Assembly: GCA_037133095.1 (NCBI GenBank)
Contig: JBAXOT010000009.1
Span: forward strand, 1 to 63,685
DNA from: CAIMZW01 sp037133095
Lineage (GTDB): Bacteria; Actinomycetota; Actinomycetes; Nanopelagicales; Nanopelagicaceae
Direction of reading: 5' to 3'
DNA: 63,685 nt
Under the pieces are notes generated by a model that saw only the letters and a list, made by a program, of their open reading frames with translations, was not told the DNA's origin and did no database searches. Made by a program: the position numbers and the translations under genes. Within the stretch, counting starts at the first letter, position 1; every line of letters begins with the position of its first letter. Positions 34,636 through 42,599 of this stretch are shown here, in pieces.

Positions 34636-35241
34636 TCACTTTGAGATTGAATCCTCCATAATTCGGATCGAACTCTCAAGAGGGGCTAAGAGTGATTCAG
34701 TCACACCGCCAAATTGCAGAACCTTGAAAATTGACTTGTAGTAATTAATAACTTGGTCCCTCGGTGCGTTAAATCGTTCCCAAACTTGGTTGCCAGATAT
34801 TTGAATGTCGGTAACTATTGCGCGGGCATTATGTGTTTTATCACCCGCAGTCACTAACAGAACATCAAAGTCTGATTCTTTTAGATGCTCTATGTGTTTA
34901 GCTTTTCGAACCGACCATTCTTCTTTTTCGGCTTCAATGTCAACAAGTGAGTCACTGCAATCTCGAACGATATTGGCGACTCGTTCACCAAAGCGTTGAT
35001 TGATTTCTACAAGTCGAGGTTCACCACCACAATCCTCGGCAACATCATGAAGTAATCCTGCGATCGCTTGATCCTCGTCACCGCCGGCTTCAAGAATAAG
35101 AGCAGCGACTCCGATGGGGTGACTGATGTAGGCAATGTTCGTCGATTTTCGAACTTGCATCTTGTGAGCTTCGGTAGCGTATTCAAGAGCCTTAAAGAAT
35201 CGGTCGGTGAGATATACATGTGGCTTTTTAGTTTCTATCAT
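34636..35241 (-). CDS. HD-domain (p)ppGpp-hydrolase-like protein (RelA/SpoT HD family, small alarmone hydrolase type)
   Basis: 201 aa from ATG 35241, which has AGAGGAA 5-6 nt upstream. The metal-binding HD residues are His41 (SHP), His65-Asp66 (LLHDVAED) and Asp134 (GDKTHNAR), matching the hydrolase half of SpoT and stand-alone MESH1-like enzymes. No synthetase or TGS domain follows, so it should only hydrolyse. Likely substrates are (p)ppGpp or related alarmones (inference). It overlaps the upstream 50-codon gene by 14 bases, so translation is coupled. The local sequence is AT-rich. In toxSAS systems such hydrolases act as antitoxins, but no synthetase toxin is visible here. Confidence 0.82.
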   Translation of the reverse strand: MIETKKPHVYLTDRFFKALEYATEAHKMQVRKSTNIAYISHPIGVAALILEAGGDEDQAIAGLLHDVAEDCGGEPRLVEINQRFGERVANIVRDCSDSLVDIEAEKEEWSVRKAKHIEHLKESDFDVLLVTAGDKTHNARAIVTDIQISGNQVWERFNAPRDQVINYYKSIFKVLQFGGVTESLLAPLESSIRIMEDSISK

Positions 35242-35380
35242 TTTGTTCCTCTCTACTCGCCCTGAATTGGGCAATAATGTTTTTCGCAAACTCTTCGATT
35301 TGCTCGTCCGTGAAATCGGTTATGTCTTCGGGAATGGCGAAGAACAACTTCTTCGACTTCCGATCTGGAGATTTGGTCAT
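35228..35380 (-). CDS. Small protein (50 aa) coupled to the HD hydrolase
   Basis: This frame starts with ATG at 35380 behind a strong GAGGAG (35392-35387, 6-nt spacing) and ends in TAA at 35230-35228, inside the HD gene. The protein starts MTKSPDRKSKKLFFAIPED, with a basic N-terminus, a short hydrophobic L-F-F-A-I patch, then an acidic amphipathic helix (D-F-T-D-E-Q-I-E-E-F-A). It has no family I recognise. The strong ribosome site, the 14-base overlap with the next gene and the structured leader upstream argue that it is translated. It could be a leader peptide, a partner or regulator of the hydrolase, or a small antitoxin. Confidence 0.65.
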   Translation of the reverse strand: MTKSPDRKSKKLFFAIPEDITDFTDEQIEEFAKNIIAQFRASREEQNDRN

Positions 35381-35382
35381 GG

Positions 35383-35491
35383 CTGACTCCTCGCTAATTT
35401 CTCAGGTGAATTACCCGAGCAGCTCTTGCCTTGAGACCACCGTTTCGCGGGCGAACGGTTGGTAGACGTCCTGCTAAGAGTTAATTAGCGA
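35383..35491 (-). promoter_or_regulatory. Structured 5' leader of the small-protein/HD operon
   Basis: On the minus strand the leader begins with TCGCTAATT (35491-35483), whose perfect 9-base complement AATTAGCGA (35399-35391) runs into the GAGGAG ribosome site. The enclosed 83 nt contain a strong hairpin at 35463-35436: three nested arms (ACC/GGT, ACCGTT/AACGGT, CGC/GCG) interrupted by two bulged adenines. AGCAG/CTGCT or CTCTT/AAGAG pairings in between are mutually exclusive. A closing helix that meets the ribosome site is the layout of a translation-controlling leader. No known riboswitch class is recognised. Confidence 0.5.
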
Positions 35492-35568
35492 CTAGGCGTG
35501 GAAACATCTTCTTGAGCACTTAAAAGATAGCGCGGAGGTGTGACAAAGTGTTTTCGGGTAAATCTGCG

Positions 35569-35653
35569 CGGAGGATGAGGGATTTGAACCCTCGATAGGT
35601 TTCCCTATACACGCTTTCCAAGCGTGCGCACTCGGCCGCTATGCGAATCCTCC
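35569..35653 (-). tRNA. tRNA-Ser(GGA)
   Basis: An 85-nt class II tRNA on the minus strand. The acceptor pairs GGAGGAT with ATCCTCC, discriminator G, with no encoded CCA. The anticodon stem is CACGC/GCGTG with loop TTGGAAA, anticodon GGA. The long variable arm TATAGG-GAAA-CCTATC and T arm GAGGG-TTCAAAT-CCCTC are present. Confidence 0.96.
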
Positions 35654-35714
35654 AGCAGGGGATGAATCCCCCAGTGGAGAACCTTATCGGTTCTAAACAT
35701 TAGTATTACCCACA

Positions 35715-35802
35715 GATCCTCCGTGCGGCATTACCGTACTGAACTCCCCCAGGGTAGGAATACAGCAAGGGTAGGTGCGCTCTGATGGGTGTGCGGAGGG
35801 TC
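35715..35802 (+). ncRNA. ffs: Signal recognition particle RNA (small bacterial type)
   Basis: About 88 nt folding end to end. The ends GATCCTCCG and CGGAGGGTC pair. The apical domain contains CCCCCAGGGTAGGAATACAGCAAGGG split around a GGAA tetraloop: CAGGG-TA-GGAA-TA-CAGCAAGGG is the Ffh-binding core with the A-C/A-A loop. The position between tRNA-Ser and dnaX is typical for actinobacteria. TAGTAT (35701-35706) is a plausible -10 box. TCCTTTTAAT after the 3' end may act as terminator. Ends are approximate to a few bases. Confidence 0.85.
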
Positions 35803-35827
35803 CTTTTAATCGGCGAGGGGGTGTGCA

Positions 35828-37516
35828 GTGTCGTTAGCTCTCTATCGTAAATATCGACCATCCTCCTTCAGCGAGGTCATCGGCCAAGAACACGTCACCG
35901 AACCGCTCTCGAATGCCCTCACGGCCGGCAAGGTTCATCACGCCTATCTTTTCTCTGGTCCCCGTGGTTGCGGAAAGACCTCCAGCGCCCGCATCATGGC
36001 GCGAAGCCTCAACTGCGAAAAGGGCCCGACTCCAAACCCATGTGGGGAATGCCAATCCTGTAAAGACCTGGTTGCCAACGGTCCTGGTTCGTTAGATGTC
36101 ATCGAACTCGATGCCGCAACTCATGGCCTAGTCGATGATGCCCGCGATCTGCGCGACAAAGCTTTCTATGCCCCAGTAAATTCTCGCTACAAGATTTATA
36201 TTATTGACGAGGCGCATCAACTCGGACCGGGCGCGGCAAATGCGCTGCTCAAAGTTGTAGAAGAACCACCTCCTCATGTTCTCTTTATCTTTGCAACGAC
36301 TGAACCAGATAAATTAATTTCCACTATTCGTTCTCGTACCCATCATTACCCTTTCCGGTTAGTTCCACCAGGAATTCTTGCCGCGCATCTAGAAAAAATC
36401 TGCAATCTTGAAGGAATCAAAGTTGCTAAAGGTGTCATTCCACTCGTCGTTCGATCCAGCGGTGGATCGGTTCGCGACGCGCTTTCCGTTCTGGGTCAAT
36501 TGTTGGCCGGCGCTGGAAAAGATGGCGTCTCCTATGACATCGCCATTCAACTCCTCGGTTACACCGATGGTGCATTGCTTGACGAAGCGGTTGATGCATT
36601 GGCTGCCAGAGATGCAGCGACGCTATATAAAACTATCGATCGAGTTATTGAATCTGGTCACGATCCACGACGTTTCACCCAGGATTTCCTGGAACGACTC
36701 CGCGACCTCATCATTGTTGGCGCGGTTGAAGAAGATGCCAGCCATGTATTGCGCGAATTTCCTGCTGATCAATTACAACGAATGAGATCGCAAGCCACAC
36801 TCATCGGGACTGCGTCGTTGATCCGCGCAGCCGATATTGTTGCCGAGGGATTGACCCAAATGCGTGGGGCGACAGCGCCTCGGTTGATGCTGGAAATCAT
36901 TTGCGGACGCGTACTTTTGCCCGCTTCGGGCGATATTGATTTGCTGGCTCGTCTTGAACGTCTAGAGCGAGCCTCCTCAATCACAGCCCCGATTCACCAT
37001 GCGTCTGTTGCGGCCGCACCACCTCCGCCACCACCACCAGTGGTAAAGGAAGAGGTGCGACTTGAGGCACCTGCAACAAAACCGCCTTTGGTTCGAGCGG
37101 CACCCCCTACGCCTTCGGCAAATAAACCGACCGGACCCATTGATATTGCGGCGTTACGAAGGTTGTGGCCCGATGTTGTTGAGAATGTGAAGAAGCGCCG
37201 CCGCCTGACTTGGTCCTTGCTCAGTGCAAGTGCTCAAGTTCTCGGTGTTGATGAGAAGGCAATCACTATTGGAATTGTGAATGCGGGAGCACGTGATTCA
37301 TTCTTACGTTCTGGCTCAGATGAAATTTTGCGCGAGGCATTTATTGATGTCACCGGTTTAGATCGCAAGATTGAATGTCTAGTCGATTCAACCGTCAACA
37401 CACCAGTCTCAGCTCGAACAGTCGAAGATCCTTCTGATGCAGATCAACTCAGCGGCACTGAATTATTAATGCGCGAATTAGGCGCCAAGGTGATTAAGGA
37501 ATACACCAAGGAATAG
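35828..37516 (+). CDS. dnaX: DNA polymerase III subunit gamma/tau
   Basis: 562-aa clamp-loader ATPase. Walker A is GPRGCGKT (44-51); zinc cysteines are 63, 72, 75 and 78; Walker B-like DEAH lies near 126; the sensor region R-S-R-T-H-H-Y-P-F is intact. A proline-rich linker (about 395-435, PPPPPPP) separates the ATPase from a C-terminal domain that would contact the polymerase (tau part). Start GTG 35828 has AGGGGG 6 nt upstream. I see no strong slippery heptamer for gamma synthesis. recR follows, the usual dnaX-recR order. Confidence 0.95.
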   Translation: MSLALYRKYRPSSFSEVIGQEHVTEPLSNALTAGKVHHAYLFSGPRGCGKTSSARIMARSLNCEKGPTPNPCGECQSCKDLVANGPGSLDVIELDAATHGLVDDARDLRDKAFYAPVNSRYKIYIIDEAHQLGPGAANALLKVVEEPPPHVLFIFATTEPDKLISTIRSRTHHYPFRLVPPGILAAHLEKICNLEGIKVAKGVIPLVVRSSGGSVRDALSVLGQLLAGAGKDGVSYDIAIQLLGYTDGALLDEAVDALAARDAATLYKTIDRVIESGHDPRRFTQDFLERLRDLIIVGAVEEDASHVLREFPADQLQRMRSQATLIGTASLIRAADIVAEGLTQMRGATAPRLMLEIICGRVLLPASGDIDLLARLERLERASSITAPIHHASVAAAPPPPPPPVVKEEVRLEAPATKPPLVRAAPPTPSANKPTGPIDIAALRRLWPDVVENVKKRRRLTWSLLSASAQVLGVDEKAITIGIVNAGARDSFLRSGSDEILREAFIDVTGLDRKIECLVDSTVNTPVSARTVEDPSDADQLSGTELLMRELGAKVIKEYTKE

Positions 37517-37541
37517 CGCCTCGTGCGCTACGGTGACCACT

Positions 37542-38141
37542 ATGTACGAGGGAATTATTCAAGACTTAATCGATGAACTCGGACGTCTACCGGGAATCGG
37601 CCCGAAGAGCGCCCAGCGAATTGCCTTTCACATTATTCAATCCGAACGAGTCGATGTCACTCGGCTAGCCGACGTACTTCGCACCGTGAAAGAAAGAGTG
37701 AAGTTCTGTGTTGTGTGTGGCAACATTACAGAGGAGGAGCTCTGCAGAATTTGCCGTGATCCACGCCGCGATGAAACTTTGATTTGTGTTGTTGAAGAGA
37801 GCAAAGATGTGATTGCAATTGAAAAGACACGAGAATTTCGCGGGAAGTACCACGTGCTTGGGGGAGCCATCTCACCGATTGATGGCATTGGTCCGGAGAA
37901 CCTTCGTATTCGAGAACTTATGACTCGCCTTGCCGACACTGGGATTGTCGAAATTATTATTGCGACCGACCCCAACCTCGAGGGCGAGGCCACCGCAACC
38001 TATCTTTCGCGCCTAATCAAACCGCTAGGCATCAAGATCTCCCGCCTGGCCAGCGGACTTCCAGTTGGCGGGGATTTGGAATATGCCGATGAAGTGACGC
38101 TCGGCCGGGCCTTTGAAGGTCGCAGAACAGTCGAAAATTAG
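37542..38141 (+). CDS. recR: Recombination protein RecR
   Basis: 199 aa; works with RecF/RecO to load RecA at gaps. The helix-hairpin-helix (L-P-G-I-G-P-K-S-A-Q-R, about 16-26), the four-Cys zinc finger (C-V-V-C ... C-R-I-C, about 55-70) and the Toprim domain (I-C-V-V-E-E-S-K-D and I-I-A-T-D-P-N-L-E-G-E-A-T) are complete. Start ATG 37542 gives MYEGIIQDLIDELGRLPGIG, matching the family; the GTG at 37533 would add three residues. GGTGA lies 5 nt before ATG. Confidence 0.96.
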   Translation: MYEGIIQDLIDELGRLPGIGPKSAQRIAFHIIQSERVDVTRLADVLRTVKERVKFCVVCGNITEEELCRICRDPRRDETLICVVEESKDVIAIEKTREFRGKYHVLGGAISPIDGIGPENLRIRELMTRLADTGIVEIIIATDPNLEGEATATYLSRLIKPLGIKISRLASGLPVGGDLEYADEVTLGRAFEGRRTVEN

Positions 38142-38236
38142 AAAATTCAGGATTTGTCTCATTATTTGAGCAACTTCCGTGTCTCACTATCTAAGATAAC
38201 TCGCCGCTGCGGCATTTCATCTGTCACATTTAAGCC

Positions 38237-39505
38237 ATGGGATTGATTGTTCAAAAATATGGCGGCTCCTCGGTCTCTGATGCCGAAGGGCTCAAGCGCG
38301 TCGCGAATCGGATTGTTGCGACTAAACGGGCCGGTCATCAAGTCGTCGTTGTAGTCAGTGCCATGGGCGACACCACTGATGAATTAATGGATCTTGCCAA
38401 TCAAGTCACCCCACTTCCTAACGGCCGCGAACTCGACATGCTGCTCACAGCTGGCGAGCGAATTTCTATGGCTTTACTGGCTATGGCTATTGGAAACCTC
38501 GGCACGGAGGCTAGATCGTTTACTGGATCTCAAGCAGGTGTTATTACCGATTCCGTTCATGGCAAGGCGCGCATCATTGACGTCGCCCCAGGGCGAATTA
38601 GGGGTGCGCTTGACGATGGTGCGATTGCCATTGTGGCTGGCTTCCAGGGAATCAGCCAAGACACCAAAGATGTGACAACTCTCGGCCGGGGTGGATCTGA
38701 TACAACGGCGGTGGCACTTGCTGCGGCGCTAGACGCTGATGTTTGCGAAATTTATACCGATGTTGATGGCGTCTACACCGCAGACCCACGTGTTGTTCCC
38801 ACTGCTCGTAAATTAAAGACAGTGACATATGAAGAGATGTTGGAACTTGCGGCCTCTGGTGCCAAAGTACTTCACCTTCGTTGCGTCGAATACGCTCGAC
38901 GTTTTGATTTACCCATTCACGTACGTTCATCATTTTCTAATAACGAAGGAACTTGGGTGGTCAAAGATCATCCAGATGGAGGAGAAATGGAACAAGCAAT
39001 CATCTCTGGAATCGCACACGACCAGAGCGAAGCCAAGATCACGATCGTTGGCGTTCCGGATCGAACTGGTGTCGCGGCTCGAATCTTCCAATCTATCGCT
39101 GACGCCCACATCAACATCGACATGATCGTTCAGAATGTTTCTGCTGCCGCAACCGGCCTGACCGATATTTCATTCACTTTGCCAAAAACAGAAGGTGCCC
39201 ACGCATCCAGTGTGCTTCATGGAATTCAAGGCGAAATTGGTTTTGCCTCAATTCAGTATGACGATCAAATTGGAAAATTGTCTTTGGTCGGCGCTGGCAT
39301 GCGCTCGCACCCAGGCGTTACCGCGACTTTCTTTGCTTGCTTGGCAGATGCTGGGGTGAACATCGAAATGATTTCTACTTCTGAGATTCGAATTTCCATT
39401 ATTTGTCGGGCCACTGATTTACAAGTTGGCGTCAAAGCCGCCCATACCGCTTTTGAACTCGATTCCGATGAAGATGCAGTCGTATATGGAGGAACCGGGC
39501 GATGA
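38237..39505 (+). CDS. lysC: Aspartate kinase
   Basis: 422 aa; phosphorylates aspartate, first step to lysine, threonine, methionine and diaminopimelate. The kinase domain (1-250) starts V-Q-K-Y-G-G-S-S with Lys7; the D-T-T-A-V-A-L-A segment binds aspartate. Two ACT domains (about 265-420) give feedback control by lysine/threonine in relatives. In actinobacteria an internal start within lysC often makes a separate beta subunit; I did not identify a convincing one. The 95-nt leader has no clear Shine-Dalgarno. It overlaps asd by 4 bases. Confidence 0.96.
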   Translation: MGLIVQKYGGSSVSDAEGLKRVANRIVATKRAGHQVVVVVSAMGDTTDELMDLANQVTPLPNGRELDMLLTAGERISMALLAMAIGNLGTEARSFTGSQAGVITDSVHGKARIIDVAPGRIRGALDDGAIAIVAGFQGISQDTKDVTTLGRGGSDTTAVALAAALDADVCEIYTDVDGVYTADPRVVPTARKLKTVTYEEMLELAASGAKVLHLRCVEYARRFDLPIHVRSSFSNNEGTWVVKDHPDGGEMEQAIISGIAHDQSEAKITIVGVPDRTGVAARIFQSIADAHINIDMIVQNVSAAATGLTDISFTLPKTEGAHASSVLHGIQGEIGFASIQYDDQIGKLSLVGAGMRSHPGVTATFFACLADAGVNIEMISTSEIRISIICRATDLQVGVKAAHTAFELDSDEDAVVYGGTGR

Positions 39506-40557
39506 GTAACAAACTTCCCACCCTTGCTGTCGTTGGCGCAACAGGCGCAGTTGGTACCGTAATGCTCGACATCTTGAGCAAGCGTGAAAATGTTTACAGT
39601 GAAATACGTTTGATCGCTTCCGCTCGTAGCGCTGGCAAAAAATTGTGGTGCCGAGGCGAAGAATTAACCGTCGTCGCTCTTTCTCCTGAGGCTTTTGATG
39701 GCATCGACATCGCTATGTTCGATGTACCTGATGAGATCTCAGCCGAGTGGGCGCCAATAGCGGTTTCTCGTGGCGCAGTCGTAGTCGATAATTCAGGAGC
39801 CTTTCGAATGGATCCAAAAGTTCCCCTGGTGGTTCCGGAGGTAAATCCAAAAGATGCTCGCAAGCGACCAAAAGGAATTATCTCGAATCCAAATTGCACC
39901 ACACTCTCCATGATTGTTGCTATGGGTGCTCTCAACCGAAAGTTTGGTTTAAAGGAGCTCGTGGTTGCTTCGTATCAAGCCGCTTCTGGTGCTGGTCAAG
40001 CAGGCATTGACACTTTGCGCGCTCAGATCACTTCGGTTTCGGGAACCAACGTTGGTGACAACGCTCGTGATTCGCGAGAGGTCATTAAAGACTTCGGCCC
40101 GTTCCCAGCCCCATTGGCACTCAATGTTGTTCCGTGGGCAGGTTCACTGAAAGAGGAAGGCTTCTCCTCAGAAGAACTCAAAGTTCGCAATGAATCCCGC
40201 AAAATTTTGGGAATGAAGAAGCTCAAAGTTTCGGCCACCTGTGTTCGAGTCCCTGTTCTGACGACCCACTCCTTGGCGGTTCATGCAATCTTCGAAAAAA
40301 AGGTCTCGCGTAAGAAAGCCCAAGAAGTACTGCGGGATGCCGCGGGGGTCGAACTTATGGATGACCCAGAGAATTACATCTTTCCCACCCCGGCAGATGT
40401 TGTTGGGACCGATCCAACCTATGTGGGTCGAGTACGTCGCAGCCTGGATGACCCGAAAGCGCTCGATCTTTTCTTATGTGGCGACAACTTGCGAAAAGGT
40501 GCAGCACTTAACACCGCGCAGATTGCGGAACTAGTAGCACAGGAATTTGCTAACTAA
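39502..40557 (+). CDS. asd: Aspartate-semialdehyde dehydrogenase
   Basis: 351 aa; reduces aspartyl phosphate to the semialdehyde with NADPH. NADP motif G-A-T-G-A-V-G (12-18), catalytic Cys132 in SNPNCTT, and the C-terminal catalytic His in R-V-P-V-L-T-T-H (about 250-257) are all present. It starts in the lysC stop (ATGA). Directly downstream is tRNA-Pro. Confidence 0.96.
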   Translation: MSNKLPTLAVVGATGAVGTVMLDILSKRENVYSEIRLIASARSAGKKLWCRGEELTVVALSPEAFDGIDIAMFDVPDEISAEWAPIAVSRGAVVVDNSGAFRMDPKVPLVVPEVNPKDARKRPKGIISNPNCTTLSMIVAMGALNRKFGLKELVVASYQAASGAGQAGIDTLRAQITSVSGTNVGDNARDSREVIKDFGPFPAPLALNVVPWAGSLKEEGFSSEELKVRNESRKILGMKKLKVSATCVRVPVLTTHSLAVHAIFEKKVSRKKAQEVLRDAAGVELMDDPENYIFPTPADVVGTDPTYVGRVRRSLDDPKALDLFLCGDNLRKGAALNTAQIAELVAQEFAN

Positions 40558-40569
40558 GATTTGATGTAT

Positions 40570-40646
40570 CGGGGTGTGGCGCAGATTGGTAGCGCGCGCC
40601 GTTCGGGACGGCGAGGTCGTGGGTTCAAATCCCGTCACCCCGACCA
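40570..40646 (+). tRNA. tRNA-Pro(CGG)
   Basis: 77 nt including encoded CCA (40644-40646). The acceptor pairs CGGGGTG with CACCCCG; the anticodon stem CGCCG/CGGCG surrounds TTCGGGA, anticodon CGG. The T arm is GTGGG-TTCAAAT-CCCGT. Confidence 0.95.
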
Positions 40647-40651
40647 TTATT

Positions 40652-41470
40652 TTAAAGCGCTGGTTCCAAAGTGATCAGCGAAACTTCGGGCGGGCAGGCC
40701 ACGCGAATACGCGAGAACGGGCTGGTGCCCATGCCAGCGGAAACATTGAGCCATGGTTCATTCGGTTCTTTTGTTAAGCCTCGCGCACGCCAAGTTGGTA
40801 GATCGCAATTTGTCGTCAGCGCTTTACTGCCACCCGGCCAAGGAAGTCGAACCTGACCGCCATGGGTGTGACCGGCAAAAATGAGATCGAGATTGTCTTC
40901 GGACATGGATTTTAATAATCGTAAATAAGGGGCGTGAGTTACTCCGATTGCCAGATCCGCTTTGGGATTTGGTTCCCCGGCCACTTCGCCGTATTTATCG
41001 CGCGACAAGTGCGCATCGTCAGTGCCACGAGCTTCGATGACCGTGCCATTGATGGTGAGAAGAGTTCGTTGATGATTTATATCAATCCAACCGCGCGAAG
41101 TCAGACCATCGGCAAGATCTTGCCATGGCAACTCCTTGCCTAATTTTCTAGTGCCATCATCTTTGGATAAGTAGCTAAAGGGATTTTTAAATGAAGGCTC
41201 GTAATAATCGTTCGAACCAAAGACAAAGAGGCCAGGCAGATTCAATAACTCGTCCAGCGCGCTGAGAACAGTAGGAACGCCCTTTTTATGGGCCAGAAAA
41301 TCGCCAGTACTAATAACCAAATCCGGATTGAAATTTATCCAGGACTTTATATCCGCAATTTCAACTTTACGCCCTGGCGTGAGATGAAGGTCAGAGAAAT
41401 GAAGAATACGAATATCAGCGGCCCCGACAGGAAGGACGGGAACGCTCGCTTGACGAAGTTGATAACCCAT
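40652..41470 (-). CDS. Metallophosphoesterase (YkuE/YaeI-like)
   Basis: 272 aa calcineurin-like phosphoesterase. Metal motifs in order: S-D-L-H-L (about 26-30), S-T-G-D-F (about 54-58), G-S-N-D-Y replacing the usual GNHD (about 84-88), G-V-T-H-A-P (about 176-181) and A-G-H-T-H-G-G (about 199-205). The GNHD-to-GSND change keeps Asn-Asp but loses the His beside it. No membrane anchor is seen. In M. tuberculosis a similar gene sits near the crp region. Substrate unknown. It is divergent from the YqeY gene across only 20 bp. Confidence 0.88.
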   Translation of the reverse strand: MGYQLRQASVPVLPVGAADIRILHFSDLHLTPGRKVEIADIKSWINFNPDLVISTGDFLAHKKGVPTVLSALDELLNLPGLFVFGSNDYYEPSFKNPFSYLSKDDGTRKLGKELPWQDLADGLTSRGWIDINHQRTLLTINGTVIEARGTDDAHLSRDKYGEVAGEPNPKADLAIGVTHAPYLRLLKSMSEDNLDLIFAGHTHGGQVRLPWPGGSKALTTNCDLPTWRARGLTKEPNEPWLNVSAGMGTSPFSRIRVACPPEVSLITLEPAL

Positions 41471-41490
41471 AGGCGTGAGAAGATACCCCT

Positions 41491-41943
41491 ATGGGACTAA
41501 AAGAACGACTCCAAGGAGATTTAACCGAGTCCATACGCTCTCGAAACGAACTCCGTTCCGGCACCATTCGGATGGTTCTGACCGCCATTACCAACGAAGA
41601 GGTCTCCGGCAAGGTTGCCCGCACGCTCACTGACGCAGAAATCATCACCGTTCTCTCACGTGAAGCGAAGAAACGGCGAGAAGCCTCCGAAGCGTACGAA
41701 GCCGCTGGCCGAGCCGATCGAGCCGACCAAGAAAAATCCGAAGGCGCTGTCATTGCGGAGTATTTACCCCAACCGCTGACAGAAGAAGAAATTCGGGCGA
41801 TCATCACTAAAGTGATTATGGAAACCGGCGCATCTGGTCAAGCGGGAATGGGTCTAGTTATGAAAGGCGTTTCACCACAAACTGCAGGCAAGGCAGATGG
41901 TGGCACTGTCTCTCGCTTAGTTAAAGAAATTTTGCTCGGATAA
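41491..41943 (+). CDS. GatB/YqeY domain protein
   Basis: 150 aa. Contains the stand-alone tRNA-binding-like YqeY domain: an N-terminal L-K-E-R-L-Q-x-D-L-T-E-S-I-R-S-R helix, R-x-E-x-S-E-A-Y-E-A-A-G-R, and the C-terminal G-A-S-G-Q-A-G-M-G-L-V-M-K helix bundle. It is probably involved in tRNA or amidotransferase-related functions; the exact role is unknown. Only 20 bp separate it from the divergent phosphoesterase. Confidence 0.9.
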   Translation: MGLKERLQGDLTESIRSRNELRSGTIRMVLTAITNEEVSGKVARTLTDAEIITVLSREAKKRREASEAYEAAGRADRADQEKSEGAVIAEYLPQPLTEEEIRAIITKVIMETGASGQAGMGLVMKGVSPQTAGKADGGTVSRLVKEILLG

Positions 41944-41966
41944 CCATTACTGCGACTGGAGAGAAA

Positions 41967-42122
41967 ATGAAGTTTGAATATGTAACCGTGCCTCTGCTCA
42001 CCCATGCAACCAAGCAAATTTTGGACAACTGGGGCTCTGAAGGATGGGAACTTGTCCAGGTAATACCCGGTCCTGGCAATGGCGACCAACTTGTTGCGTA
42101 TATGAAGCGCGAGGTCAAATAG
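41967..42122 (+). CDS. DUF4177-like small protein
   Basis: 51 aa with a good GGAGAG 4-5 nt before ATG 41967. It starts MKFEYVTVPLLTHATKQILD, with the N-W-G-S-E-G-W-E-L-V-Q-V motif (about 22-33) typical of DUF4177 proteins and a C-terminal basic tail. The stop abuts the RidA start. It is conserved beside RidA in actinobacteria, from memory. Function unknown; one alpha-beta unit is likely. Confidence 0.85.
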   Translation: MKFEYVTVPLLTHATKQILDNWGSEGWELVQVIPGPGNGDQLVAYMKREVK

Positions 42123-42584
42123 ATGACCATTCGTGAATCGCTCGCCGAACTTGGTTTAGAAATCCCAATCGCTTCTCTCCCTGTGGCGGCATATGTTCCG
42201 GCCGTGAAGACTGGCAATTTGGTTTTTACTGCGGGTCAGTTGCCGTTGGTTGATGGAAAGATTCCCTTTATCGGAAAAGTCGATGGCGGCGTCACTCCCG
42301 AGCAAGCAAAAGAGATGGCACAGATCTGCATACTGAACGCGCTTGCAGCTGTTAATACAGTCGCAGATGTCGATGACATTTATCGAATTGTTCGAGTCGT
42401 TGGATACGTCAATGGCGTATCGGGATTTATCGGCGCACCTGGAGTCGTCAACGGCGCCAGTGAACTTTTGATCAAACTTTGGGGTGACCAATTGGGCAAG
42501 CATGCGCGTTCGGCAATTGGCGTTGCAGAATTGCCTCTGGATGCTCCAGTTGAGATCGAATTGACCGTAGAACTAAAGAGCTAA
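42123..42584 (+). CDS. RidA/YjgF-family enamine/imine deaminase-like protein
   Basis: 153-aa (larger subgroup) YjgF protein. RidA hydrolyses reactive 2-aminoacrylate and similar imines made by PLP enzymes. The N-terminal L-P-V-A-A-Y-V-P-A-V-K-T-G-N-L-V-F-T-A-G-Q-L-P segment is that of the RidA subfamily often called 'endoribonuclease L-PSP-like'. The strict RidA arginine of the active site is not clearly retained, so it may belong to another YjgF subgroup. GAGGT lies 7 nt before ATG, within the preceding gene. Confidence 0.88.
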   Translation: MTIRESLAELGLEIPIASLPVAAYVPAVKTGNLVFTAGQLPLVDGKIPFIGKVDGGVTPEQAKEMAQICILNALAAVNTVADVDDIYRIVRVVGYVNGVSGFIGAPGVVNGASELLIKLWGDQLGKHARSAIGVAELPLDAPVEIELTVELKS

Positions 42585-42599
42585 AAGCCTTTAAAACCG

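Noticed and set aside
35277..35465. Forward 62-codon frame in the accessory segment
   Set aside because: It is opposite the 50-aa gene and the structured leader, which have a strong ribosome site; the forward frame has none.
33391..35569. tRNA-Ser(GGA) as attachment site of an integrated element
   Set aside because: I could not find a copy of the tRNA 3' end at the far side of the AT-rich segment, and there is no integrase gene.
35828..37516. Gamma/tau frameshift signal in dnaX
   Set aside because: No A-AAA-AAG-type slippery run with a downstream hairpin was seen in phase.
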